A stretch of 64,000 nucleotides of DNA. It comes from Coriaria nepalensis. Lineage: Eukaryota; Streptophyta; Magnoliopsida; Cucurbitales; Coriariaceae. A program made the position numbers and the translations under genes. The DNA lies in NCBI GenBank assembly GCA_027186245.1, contig CP114489.1:3789501-3853500 (forward strand), given 5' to 3'. Shown one piece after another: positions 46,140 to 59,740 of the stretch. Under the pieces are notes generated by a model. It searched no databases. It was not told where the DNA came from and worked only from the letters and a program-made list of their open reading frames with translations. Each line of letters begins with the position of its first letter. Position 1 is the stretch's first letter.

Positions 46140-47575
46140 GTTCATGGAGTTTGTTTCCGAATGGGATTTAGTTCAGCTACTTATTTGGTCAGTGGGTTCA
46201 GGCTATGATTTCTGGGTTTGTTTGGAATGAGAAGTTTGAGAAAGGGAAAGAGGATTTGTGGAGTTTGAGAAGGGGAAAAATGAAATTGGTTTTTGATTTG
46301 AATGAGTTTAGTTTGACTAGTGCTCTTGGTGCACTGTTTGATGTCAGAGAGGGTAAATCGATTCATGGAGTTGGCTTCAAGATGGGTCTTTTGTGTGGTG
46401 GTTCAATTTATTTAAGTAATGCCGTTATGAATATGTACCCTAGGTGTGGGAATAAGCCCGATACAGTCAAGGTGTTTAATGATATGCCTGAACCACAGAT
46501 ATAGTCTCTTGGACTGAAAGGGCGCGCTGCTCGAGATGGTTTTGAGGCGTTTGAATTGTTTAGAGATTTGCATTCCAGAGATTTACAATTGATCAATGAG
46601 TATACAATAATCAATGTCTTGTTACAGATTGGAAGCTCAGGGATGGTAAAATCTTTTAAGCAAATCCAAGCACTTTGTCAAAATGCTTATCTCGGTCTGC
46701 AATTCATATATATCAATAAATGGAGAATCCGGGGATGTGGATGATACTAGGCGCATTTTTTATGATATGCTTGAACCGGATTGTGTTTCCTGGAATTCAT
46801 TGATTGGTGGGTTATTCGGAAAATGGACTTGTTTATGAGGCTTTGACATTATTCTCTCAAATGCGTTACTTTTCTCGACGGCCTAATTTATTGACTTTTT
46901 CTAGCCTTCTTTATGGTTTGTCCAAATCCAGTTAAGAAAAGATTGTGATGCAAATTCATTCGTATATTACAAAATTTGGTTTGATTTCAAATCATTCCAT
47001 GGGGTCATGCTTGATAACAACATATGGTAAATACAATGCGATAGATGAATCAAAGCGGGTTTGAGGCAAAAAACGCTGTACATATTAATACCATGTTAAC
47101 CGTTTTTGTCCAATCAGGTCTTCATACTGATGCTCTTGATTTGTTCAACATCTCAAGAGATTTGCGCCATCATGAAATTGATGGCACATCTTTTAGTATT
47201 GCTTATAAATCTTGTGGTGCTTTATCTATCTTGATCGATCAAGGAAAAATTATTATTGGAACTGCCCTTAAATTTGGATTTGATGAACATAGCTTTGTTG
47301 AAAGTGCTGTTATAGACATGTAATGTAACTGTGGATGCGTAGATGAAGCAGAAAAGGCTTTTAAGATGAAATCAACTAATAATCTAGCCGTTTGGAATGC
47401 TATGATAACCGGATATTCTCAGCATGGCCGTGCTAATGAAGCTTCTTTGCTTTTCAAGAAGATGTCTGAACTCGGAATAAAACCAGATGAAATAACTTTT
47501 CTTGGAGTTCTTAGTTCATTCCGTCATGTGGGTTTAGCGAAAGATGTTGGGTTATTTTGATAACCTAATGTGGGA
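46140..47575 (+). pseudogene. Pentatricopeptide repeat (PPR) protein pseudogene
   Basis: Successive fragments in changing frames preserve PPR grammar: NEFSLTSALGALFDVREGKS, SIYLSNAVMNMYPRCGN, VKVFNDMPEP, CVSWNSLIGG, LITTYGKYNAIDES, SFSIAYKSCGAL, LAVWNAMITGYSQHGRANEA and LGIKPDEITFLGVLSSFRHVG. The MITGYSQHG/GIKPDEITFLGVL blocks indicate a PLS-type repeat organisation of the organelle RNA-editing class. Stops occur after PEPQI and in the middle and last thirds, with at least four frame changes. No DYW or E domain follows. The copy is clearly dead. Intronless, as is usual for PPR genes, so its duplication mode is unclear. Confidence 0.85.
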
Positions 47576-47652
47576 TTTCACATTCTAAGTGAAGAGATTT
47601 ACATGGAGCTAGCAAGTTTGTATGGGCAAATACTAAGCATCATCTCTAAGGT

Positions 47653-47702
47653 AAAAAAAATAAAAATAAAAATAAAAATAAAAATAAAAATAAAAATAAA
47701 AA
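47653..47702 (+). repeat. (AAAAT)n pentanucleotide microsatellite
   Basis: Nine to ten tandem AAAAT/TAAAA units just downstream of the PPR pseudogene. Confidence 0.85.
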
Positions 47703-47848
47703 GCGAGTATTGGCCGAGTATATTATTAAATCAAGAACAAAAATCTTGAATTAATAGCTGCTACATAATACATCAAGAAGGTAAACAAAAATGAAGAAAA
47801 AAAAAATCAGAAAATCAGAAAATCTATGCTGGAGATAAAGAGCTGCTT

Positions 47849-48067
47849 CTAATTATGAGTGTGATTGAGATGGATTTTCCCGGTGGAACTTATGCCAACT
47901 GAAGCAGCTCGAGAAAGCACCGAAGCTATAGAATGGAAAGCATTTGCAGCTATTCTCAGCTTAATCTGACCCCTTTTTGGACAAGGCCTTCTGCTTCTGA
48001 AGCTTCGAGCAATTGCAACTGCAGGAAATCTACGGACCTTGTTACTCATGATGTTGAAGAAAAGCAA
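47849..48067 (-). CDS. Small basic protein, 66-72 aa, function unknown
   Basis: Intact frame MLFFNIMSNKVRRFPAVAIA, then RSFRSRRPCPKRGQIKLRIA and ANAFHSIASVLS, ending HTHN. The first ATG is at 48067; a second in-frame ATG (MSNKVRR) at 48049 is equally plausible. The product is strongly Arg/Lys-rich with a C-terminal amphipathic helix. A TATA-like box lies about 95-110 bp upstream, giving a leader of roughly 60-90 nt. I do not recognise the family, and no signal peptide or domain is obvious. The promoter-leader-frame arrangement argues for a real gene; its small size and the surrounding decayed sequence argue for caution. It overlaps no other feature. Confidence 0.45.
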   Translation of the reverse strand: MLFFNIMSNKVRRFPAVAIARSFRSRRPCPKRGQIKLRIAANAFHSIASVLSRAASVGISSTGKIHLNHTHN

Positions 48068-48159
48068 GGCAAGTTCAAGAAATATTTTCTTGTTTGGATA
48101 ATGTTAGAGAAGAAAGTTTATTGCTTGGATATGATTTAAACCCTGCATTCTAAGTATCT

Positions 48160-48172
48160 ATATATATGTATG
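48160..48172 (-). promoter_or_regulatory. TATA-like box for the small basic-protein gene
   Basis: ATACATATATATAGATA on the minus strand, followed about 30 bp later by a plausible start region and then the ATG at 48067. Confidence 0.4.
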
Positions 48173-50289
48173 ACAAGATAGATGGAACAGGGATTTTTTT
48201 TATTTATAGATTGATGTGGGGGTTGGGAAGCCATGCCAGCTTTCGATTGTCTGGCTGTCAAGATTCGTTTTTTCTTCTGGTTCGAGTTTTGAATTCAGTA
48301 GATGATTATTAAATTGAATTGAATCAAGGGAAATTTTGATGATTCCATTGATTAATGGCATGATGATGGTATTTGACTTTTGTGAAGGCTGCACAAGTAA
48401 CTTTCACACGTGTGGATTGCGGAGTTAGTTTTAGGATGTTGTTGAAAGTATGATTAATCAATCACAAACTTGGGGTTGGTTTCTGGAAATGTTGGGAATT
48501 GGACAAGAAATTTTAAAGAATCTGAATTCTGTTCAATTCTAAAATAATGCAGTTTTGTCGGATGTCAGGAAACAGAGGCGATATTCTCTATGTTCATTGA
48601 CTGCCGTTGGTTTTCATGGGGAACTAGGACGTACACACCGGCCCATAGAGCCGGACATGATACCAAACCATAATTAAACTGATTTAGTGGCTGGATATCA
48701 TCACTTGCCAATAGTATGTCGACAACTAAGCTTTAGAACAGTGAAATTAGAAGAGCTGATGTTACCCATGGAAATCATTGAGATTTAAGTCTTTCTAATT
48801 TTTAAATAATTATATCTAATTCTTTAATTTATTTTATACTAAATAACCTCAAACATACTAATTATTACAATCCTGCCATTCTCAAATTCTTACGACGGAA
48901 ATCAACATTTTCATTTTACACCAAATTGAATTTTTGCAACCCCTAGGGTGCGACTCCCCCGGTGAATCGGCCCTCCGCTGCGACTCTGCCGGTAACTCCA
49001 CCTCTGCGGTGCCTCCACCCGTTGCGACTCCCCAAAATGTAAGACAATTTTTGTTTGCTTATTTGCGGATTTGTTCATTTTGCACATGAATATGTAGTGC
49101 TAGATTCCTTATGCCACATTAGATTCGTTCTCCCTGGGATTCACTCATCCAATTCATTCCGCCACATTGCTTGTTGGATGATAAAGCCATAATTATAGAT
49201 ATCTCTTCATTTTTTCATTTTTTATTTTGACATAGACATGTTTATGATTTTACCAGTATGTTTATGAGATATGCTCCATTTTCCATTTTTTGAAACAGAG
49301 CAATTTTATATGCTACAAAAGGTTTGATTTTGTAGGTTTTTAAATTTTTTGAAGGTAAACAACAACTTCTAAAAGTAAATTTTCGATTATCAGAGGTAAA
49401 TGCTTTGATTAGCTCTATTCTTCGCAACTAGACCAAATAACTTACAGAGTAGAGATTCGAACGTATTACAAAGGCAAATCACAGGGATTCAAACGGAAAG
49501 TTTCATCGATGAAAATAGAAAGACCGAACAAAACAAAAAGTTTAATAGAAAATGATTATTATCTTATTTGAACGGTTTCAAAGCTCAATACTATTTAATG
49601 GCAATAAAGATGAAAGTGATTTGTCACGATGATTGAGAGCTCCAAATAAATCACGATGGTTGCAAGGGGGGAAGAAAGAGAATGATATCTGAGATAATAA
49701 CTTAGATGTGATAATTTTTTGTAATCAACGTCAAAATTGCGTGTGTTTTATTTATTTATTTATATTTCTTCGTGTTTTATAATTAAGAAATAAATCATAT
49801 TTCTTCGGATATTTTTATTATTATTTATAATTTAAAAAGTATATGGAAACATTATTAAGTAAATTATCATCCTATTTGTATAACTACTATATAAATCATT
49901 TACATCATAAAAAAAATTGCCATAATAACATTTAAAAATTGCTACTTTATCTAAATAATAGAATTTGTCAATATCACAATTCACCGAAAATATCAAAATC
50001 CATCACAAGCTCACAATCTTCACAATTATTGAAGAATCTATCACAACTTCATAATCTAACAAGTAACAATACAACATAATCACAATCCATCACCGGTTCA
50101 TAATCTAACAACGCAACACAACACAACAAAATAGATAGAATGGACTTCTAGTAGTTCTAGAGAATGAAACTCTCTACATCCGATGATTCTTCTAATGGGT
50201 CTGCAAAATTTCAAATATTTAAGAAAATAAATATAAATAAAAAACTAAATATGACAAAATGAAAGAAGTTAATAACACAAAAGTAGGAA
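48173..50289. other. Spacer leading into the hAT relic
   Basis: Contains a small GC-rich island (48945-49035) built from diverged TGCGACTC(C/T)(C/G)CCGGT units, and AT-rich DNA from 49700 that probably includes the hAT 3' end. No gene seen. Confidence 0.4.
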
Positions 50290-53200
50290 ATAAAGTACTG
50301 TCATCATCATTGAAGTCTTCTAAGCCATCCACCACTCCAACTAAAGAGAATTTCAAATATGAAATCTAATTGTGAACATATGTAAACGCCTCAACAGTAG
50401 ACGACCTAAACTTGTTGCAGTAGTCACTAATTGTTCAACCACTAGTGCTAAATATTGATTCTAAGGCAATAGTAGATACTGGAATTGCAAGAATATGTCG
50501 AGCAATCAGAGCTAGTGTTGGGTACTTGTAGCGATTCGTCTTTCACCACCCTAAGATATCAAATCGATCATAATATGAAACACGACTATTCTTATCCAAA
50601 TATTATTCCACTTCTGTAACTTGTTGAATACCGTCATCACCTTATGATAAACCCTAAAAAAAGAGGCATTGTTTATTAGACTTTAGCATAGATTCTTCAG
50701 CCAAAGGCAATAGTTAAGAAGAAAATGCTTGTGGTTTTGTCAATGCAGAATTGGTTTGTGATTGTGATTGTCGATGCACTAAGGGAAGCTGAATAAACAT
50801 CATACAACTGCTCCAACAATATATGCATGTCTTTTATCATCATATCAACTTCTCCTTCTGACTCGCTATCTATATAAATAATTTTGATGATGGAGGTAGT
50901 CCCTCACATCTTGCTTCAAGAATCCGATAACATTGCTACACAACTTAGGAAATTCATATAATCCAGTTGATGCCAATATTTTTTTTCAATCTTCTTTTGC
51001 ATTAGATTTGCTGTGTTGACCAAATAAACATCTTTGCTATGAATTATTGTATCTCTTACCAACTTTATGATATGGAACATGTGTTAGAAATAGAGGTGTG
51101 TAGTAGGATACAAGGTGCAAGATAACTCATCTGTGGAATCCAAAAACCCTGAAGAAATGAAATGTACCCTTCTACCGCTGGACATTCGATCTTTGCAGGA
51201 GTGCTTGGGAAATCCCTATCCTTCCTTTGCATCCTACATCAATTTAAAAGGTAACCCTTAGTTCCATGAATGAGCAAGAAAATTTAAAAGGTAACTAACA
51301 ATGAAAATGAAAGGTGAAAATACCTCATAAATGCCTTACGAAATGCAAAACCCTTCATAAGCATGAGATACGTGGAGTTCCACCGAGTAGAGGTATCCAT
51401 CCATAACTTAGTGTAAAAAATAAGTCGTTCTTTTTCACAACATAACTCGAAATGCGTCTCTCAGCCGTATGATAATAAGATATATTTCACAGCTCTTCGA
51501 ATCTTATTAATTGACAAACCCTCTTTTACAATGAGGTTCATGATATGACAAACACACATATTGTTAAATTAGAAGAGATATTGGAAAGAAAAGTTCTTAT
51601 TTTTATTCATTCGTTTTGTCACTTAAATAATACAATATGTAGAAAAATAAAGAGAAATATAATTAATATGGAAAAGAGAGAATTATAGAAACATAATGAA
51701 TATGGAAAAGAGAGAATTATGGAAAAATAATGAATATGGAAAGTTATATTTGTTAACACGCCCCCTCAGGTTGGAGCATGAAGGTTGAAAATGCCCAACT
51801 TGCGAATGAGTTGATGGAAGAGATCATGATCAAGATAAAAAAAGGAGTTGTAGAAGTCAAATGAGTTCACAAGTAGTGACGACCATAGCCTGATATTCAA
51901 TTTCAACAAGGGAACAAACAACGATAGTTTGTTTCTTTGTATGCCAAGAGATAAAGGGAGGAGCCAAAGGTAATAAAGAAGTCAGAAGTAGATCGATGAG
52001 TAATAGGGCAACTCGCCCAATCAGAGTCGATATAAGCAGTGAGATGGAGAGAAGTAGAAGCAGGAAAGAAAATGCCTTGACCAGGGGAACCTTTAATATA
52101 ACAAAGAACACAAATGGAAGTGGAAAGGTGTAGTGTGCACAGATCGGTATGGAGAGAGAGAGAGAGAGAGAGATGGAGGTCACATATCAGTATGGAGTTT
52201 TAATGGAAGAATTGAATCTTAAACAACTAGACCTTACTAAAATATTTCATAGAAACAAGTAAAATCCAAATGAAGATAAAGAATGATTTTTTGAAGAAGG
52301 TGAAAATCAATCAAAGAAAAAGTATCTAGAGGAAAAAGAAAGAGAGAAGGAAAAAAGAAACAGACCTTGTTGGACTCGGAAGAAAAAGGAGTAAAGGTAA
52401 TAGCTAGTTAAGATTCTTTTTTTTCTTTTTTGGTTTTTTTATAAGAAGGAAGGGAAGATGATGAGTAATTCGGCAAGAACAAGTTGGAGGTGGAGAATGG
52501 GAGGTCTCTTTCGATCATTGTAGAGAAAGAAAAAGATGTTGAAATTTAGGTTTTACAAGGGAGATTTAATTTTGATACCATATTAAATTACAAAAAAATT
52601 TGGGAAAAAAATTCTTATTTTTATTCATACGTTTTATCACTTAAATAATAAATAAGAAAATAAAAGAAAATATAATGAATATGGAAAGTTATATTTATTA
52701 CCACCTATATGAAAAAAACGGTCAATTAGTGAGTTTATACAAAACATAAACAATCTAAAATAAAAGTCTTAAATAGTAAATATCAAAGACATATCTGAAA
52801 TGCATGTATTGCCCTTCAAGTAATTTTCATGGATGCGAAAACACTTTTCTCAACAGTGCCTACGTCAATTGCTGATGAATTGTCCACAATCCAACATCTG
52901 AGATGAGGTCCAGGCGGTCCTCGATGTTTTAAAATCACCTTCTTATGCAGATGCTAGACTCATCGATGTAGTGGGTTGTGATAAACATGTAATTTGCATT
53001 TTGTACCAATGTCCATGTGTCTGGTGAGCGAGACTCGGCCATTAAACTTCTGATAATACTTTTTCAACTTCGCCCCGTCTTCTCTAAATATTTTAATTGA
53101 ATCACATGAAATTGTAAAATGCGACAGTATAGGAGTACTTGGATCACTATATAGAACATTTGCTTCAACAAAGGGTGATCCGCTATGACGAAGGATTGCT

Positions 53201-53650
53201 CCTTCCTAATCACCCACCATACAATGCCTGTTCTGACGGTGACCGGATCAAATCTAAATAAAGGTTTTTCAATAAGAGCATTAATAAAGCTAATTAACAC
53301 TTACATTAATAAACTTAAATTACCTGTGGGTAACCAAAATATCACTTCCTTTGCAGTTTTTCATAGACATTAGGTAGTTATCCTTCGTGGATTTTGCACC
53401 AAACATTTGGATTCCCCTATATCTATCTAGAAGGAGTCCGAACATTTCCCTAAGTGGTTATTTATTGTGGAGGTCCCAGTTTTGGAACCCTTATATGTAG
53501 TAGAATATGGACAATGTTGACAAATTGCACTTTTTTTTTTCACGATGAAGATCTCGCAAGCCGAACTCCTAGATTTCTTTAAAGAAATCCTCAGCAGTTG
53601 GATTTGCGCCTTTCTTTTTCTTTTTCCCCTATATGTAGTACCTCCATGAA
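50290..53650 (-). pseudogene. hAT-superfamily (RICESLEEPER-type) transposase pseudogene
   Basis: Reading leftwards from about 53650: a basic stretch, then a BED-type zinc finger (AICQHCPYS...GTSTINNHLGKC). Next come KLKKYYQKFNGRVSLT, a central block with HIR interrupted by a retroelement and resuming CHIMNLIVKEGLSIN, TKLWMDTSTRWNSTYLMLMK, and the hAT C-terminal dimerisation region (WWKTNRYKYPTLALIARHIL, AIPVSTIALESIFSTSG, FRSSTVEAF). Many stops and shifts are present. Family knowledge: RICESLEEPER/DAYSLEEPER proteins share this layout and some are domesticated; this one cannot encode a protein. Terminal inverted repeats and 8-bp duplications were not identified. Confidence 0.85.
51562..52703 (-). 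mobile_element. Short Copia-type LTR retrotransposon remnant nested in the hAT transposase
   Basis: On the minus strand a 5' LTR (52703-52581, TGGTAATAAATATAACTTTCC...TAATTTAATA) is followed at once by a primer-binding site TGGTATCAAAAT (initiator-Met type). A deleted interior retains a decayed RNase H end (DSDWASCPITHRSTSD; SWHTKKQTIVVCSLVEIEYQ). A polypurine tract CTGAGGGGGCG at 51759-51769 precedes the 3' LTR (51758-51562, TGTTAACAAATATAACTTTCC...TAATTTAACA). LTRs are 123 and 197 bp; the longer one holds an internal duplication of ATTCTCTCTTTTCCATATT. Flanks ATAGG and ATATG are a possible 5-bp target duplication with one mismatch. Gag, integrase and most of RT are gone. Confidence 0.82.
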
Positions 53651-54883
53651 TACTACTACCATGGTCGCCTCTTAAATGAGGTGGCGACTGAGTACTATCG
53701 TCGTCGTCGATTGGTTCTGGTGGTGGAAAATCCTACATACCAATTGAAAATTGATTACCATTATGACACTGATCCAATTCAAACACAAAATAAAACCCAA
53801 ATCATCAGAAACTGATCCAATTCAGTTCAATCTAATTTAATCCAACTCGATTCAGCAATATGAAACTGATTCAATTTAATCCCATTTAATCACAAAATCA
53901 AAATCAAACACAAACTTGAAACATTTGATTTAACATAAATCCGATTTAACCCTATATTTAACAAACCCTAAATCAAACCCTAACAAATCTGTTAGGACAA
54001 ACCATTCCGGTGGAGGCTTGCAGCGGCGAAGATATGGCGGAGGCAGTCTACTGAGTGAGCAGGAAGAAGAGGGAGGGGGGAGGGGGGGATTGTCACACAA
54101 AGCATATGAAGATGGCGGCTTAGAGGAAGAAGAGAGAGGTGGTCGGAGATGGGGGCTCAGACCTTAGAGGAAGAGACGGAGAGGGAATGGGAGAGGAGAT
54201 TGTCACGACTCACAGCGAGAAGGGAATGGGGGACCTTGGAAGGGGGACTGTCGCACGAGAAGGGATGATTTTTCTTCTCATACCTATTATACACATGACG
54301 CAAAGTAGTTAAGAGGAGGAGAAAAAAAAAAAGAAAATTAAAGAGACCCCACACCTGGGCATTGTCTAGCATGTTTCAAACTCTTGTCTTAGGCCGCGAA
54401 TACTTCACCATGGCGTGACAAGAGATGCTCACGAGTTGTCAATATGCACCAACATGGGCAGGCCCAAAATTTATCACAACATGGGCAGGCACGAAAGAAA
54501 ATTTTATTAATGAATGAGATAAGATATGAACATCAATAATTTATCACAACATGAGCCTTTTAATACAAACTATAAATAACTGCTCTTTTCTTCAACGAAT
54601 GCAACGACCCCTCCCCTGTCTGCCTCCCCTTCTCTACAATGGAGACGTCCAGAATTCTTCTAACCACAAAGGTGGTAGTACCATTTCCTCTTTCTTTTCC
54701 TTCTTCTCATTCATATATCATTTATCAGTTTTCTTTGAACAAGGAAACGTAACTTGCCAGTACACGTTCTTCCCCCCTCAACTCACCCATTTCTCATTTC
54801 TCCTGCGTCTTTTAGTTTTCATGGAATAAATCATCTTTTACCAACAAAAGGGTATAATTTTCTTTTCGGATTTCTTACAGGCG
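53651..54883. other. Spacer / hAT 5' end and polygalacturonase promoter
   Basis: 53740-53990 has repeated AATTCAATCTAATTTAATCC-like blocks. 54071-54088 is a G-run cluster (GGGAGGGGGGAGGGGGGG), a second potential G-quadruplex. 54400-54883 should hold the promoter and leader of the GH28 gene. Confidence 0.4.
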
Positions 54884-56565
54884 ATGAAGACTGTGGTCGT
54901 TCTTGCCATCTTGGTCTTCTTAACCTCTGCAAACATGGTGGAGAGCAGAAAGGGTAAGTTACAGAGTCCTCAGTGCGACTACTTTGAGTACTCTGCTATC
55001 AGCTGCAGGGCCCAGAGTGCGTCGTTGACCGATTTCGGAGGAGTTGGCGACCGAACGACGTCGAACACCAAGGCGTTCCAGGATGCCGTTGATTATCTGA
55101 GTCGGTTTTCATCTCAAGGTGGATCCCAGCTCTTCGTTCCTCCTGGAAAATGGTTGACCGGAAGCTTCAATTTGACCAGCCACTTCACTCTCTACCTTGA
55201 CAAGGACGCCGTACTTTTAGCCACTCAGGTGAAACCAAAAAAAGACCCCAATTTTTTTTATTATTTTATTTTCATTTGATTTGTTTTGTTTAATTTCTTA
55301 TTGTTTTAGTTGTGTGATTGATAATTAGGATGAGAATGAATGGCAAGTGATTGATCATCTGCCATCATACGGCCATGGAAGAGATAATGCAGAAGGGGGG
55401 AGGTTTATAAGTCTCATATTTGGGACCAATTTAACTGATGTTGTAATCAAAGGTAAAACTTTGTCTTAAACTAAATTTCAAATAATAAAATAAAAATGAA
55501 ATGACAGTGAATGAAACTCTTGAGCGTTTGATTGTCAGGGAACAATGGGACAATTGATGGTCAAGGTGATGCATGGTGGCAAAAATTCCACCAAGGGAAG
55601 CTAAAATACACCCGCCCGTACCTGATCGAAGTCATGTACTCTGATAGCATCCAAATATCCAACCTCACCATGCTCAATTCCCCCTCATGGAACATCCATC
55701 CTGTCTATAGCACCAACATTATCGTTCAGGCTGTAACGATTCTCGCTCCGGTCACATCTCCCAACACGGGCGGAATCAACCCAGGTAAAAAACGGTTAAA
55801 ACCAACCGCAAAGTAGTTACTCTTACCTAACTAACAACCTTGTTGTCTTTTCCAGACTCTTGCACGAACACACGGATCGAGGACTGTTATATAGTATCAG
55901 GGGACGATTGTGTGACGGTTAAGAGCGGTTGGGATGAGTATGGGATTAATTTCGGGATGCCAACTAAGCAACTGGTGATCAGACGCCTCACATGCATTTC
56001 TCCATTCAGCGCTGTGATCGCTTTGGGGAGTGAGATGTCAGGAGGAATCCAGGATGTCAAGGCGGAAGATATTGTTGGGATAGATTCCGAATCTGGGGTG
56101 AGAATCAAAACGGCTGTGGGAAGAGGAGGTTACGTGAAGGACATTTTCGTCAAAGGGATGACTTTGCATACACTGAAATGGGTGTTCTGGATGACGGGAA
56201 ATTATGGGTCCCATGCGGATAATTACTACGATCCGAACGCTCTTCCAGAAATTCAGAATGTGAATTACCGGGATGTGGTTGCAGAGAATGTGACTATGGC
56301 GGCTAGATTGGAGGGGATAGAGGGGGACCCGTCTACAGGGATATGTATTTCGAATGTTACCATCGGACTGGCAAAGAAGGCGAAGAAAGTGCCGTGGACT
56401 TGTACTGATGTAGCGGGGATTTCATGTACGGTGGTTCCGAAGCCATGTGATCTTTTGGAGGATCAGGGGCCAGAGAAGATTATGGCGTGCAATTTTCCGG
56501 AAGAAAGTTTGCCAATCGAAGATGTGGAAGTTCAGTTGTGCACTTATAGGAACAATTATTTATGA
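54884..56565 (+). CDS. Probable polygalacturonase, glycoside hydrolase family 28, 474 aa
   Basis: Four exons: 54884-55228, 55329-55452, 55539-55784 and 55856-56565 (1425 nt). The N-terminal signal peptide MKTVVVLAILVFLTSANMVE directs secretion to the cell wall, where GH28 enzymes hydrolyse alpha-1,4-galacturonan. GH28 landmarks: DFGGVGDRTTSNTKAFQDAV, GTIDGQGDAWW, SPSWNIHP, SPNTGGINPDSCTN, CYIVSGDDCVTVKSGWDEYG (Asp255-Asp256), ALGSEMSGGIQDV and GVRIKTAVGRGGYVKDI. The sequence belongs to the plant clade in which the usual GHG is replaced by GSE. Unusual: residue 234 is Gly (NTG), where the family normally has the catalytic Asp of the NTD motif. Frame and length are otherwise normal. It may be enzymatically weakened, or the change may be an error. 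Confidence 0.92.
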
Positions 56566-56943
56566 CCCTTGCACCAAGTTTTCTGCCAATGAAAACTATT
56601 TTGCTAAAGATTAAAAACGAAATGGGTGTGTCCATAATAGAATAGTGGGATTTTTATTTGAAAGACTCGGACTCAGAAAAATACATCCACATTCATTGTT
56701 TCAAGCAATCTCAACGTCTAATACAAGTGAACAGATCTCTCTCCCTCTCTCTCTTTCCATGAACAAGAGTGGACACTATCAAGTAGGAGTAAAGTAAACG
56801 AAGTCTAGTGATTCTACTTCTCCTAGCTAATAAACCGGAAAGGCGATAACAGTTCATTCATTGTCTTGGGGTAAATCAAGTGTCACCTAAGATTTGTGAC
56901 TTTTTTGTGTAAATCAAATGCAAAAGCATTCATTACCCTCTTA

Positions 56944-58963
<2,020 letters not shown>

Positions 58964-59740
58964 TTACAAACCTCCCAAAATAAGAAGAAAACAAAAAACC
59001 CAGAACTGGGTTTTTCGGATGAGAGCTAGTAAAGCTAAACTTTTTATTTGAGTCCGAAAATGTGGAGCCAATTGCAATGCACAAGAAGATAACTAATTCC
59101 TCTAATTTCTTCATTCTTTTCTTTTCCTTTTTTTTTTGGGGTAATCAGTGTATGGCTTGGAAATCCGTGACTCCAAGCAACTTTTTCTGTTCCAAATGCT
59201 TCTCCATCGGTGTAGTAGCCCTTTCGCTCGGACAATGTAAAGTGGGATCCCAAAAAAAAAAGTGGCAAATTTTCTGTAATAAAACAGAGTTTCTGTTGAC
59301 AGGGAAAAAGAAAAAATTGTAAAGGTGTGGAAAAAGCAGAGGTTGAGATTGAAGATAAGAGTGACAAGGATCGGTAGAAACATGCTGTTCCAGGATATGG
59401 TGGTTGTATTCACGGGAAGTTTGCAGCATTCTTACTTACTTTCTCTGGTATTTTCTCGAGAAAGGTTCTCTCTCATTCATCATCCCTCCTTTCTCTTTCC
59501 CTCTTCGTTTTGCCGTTTGCGCTTGCTGCTGAGAAGATTTTACGCGGGCTTTTTACGTCAGGGTCGTTGGGCTCACTTTCAGATTATGGGCTTAGAAACT
59601 AGTAAACTAGTATGCCACGTTATCGAAGCCCAATATAAGCGACATGTCGTTCCATGACCGTATGATGACTGGCGCTTTAGACAACTTTAACCGCTTCAGG
59701 GGCAAAGTAGTAAAGTCATCTCCAATTCGGAAATACCGGA
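58964..59740. other. Upstream region of the MPK4-type gene
   Basis: Leader and promoter of the kinase (leftward) plus spacer before the HSP90 relic. A 110-codon plus-strand frame and several minus-strand frames overlap here with no domain signature; they are judged chance. Confidence 0.4.

Noticed and set aside
59325..59657. 110-codon plus-strand frame upstream of the kinase
   Set aside because: No domain, overlaps other equally long frames on the opposite strand, and lies in the MPK4-type promoter.
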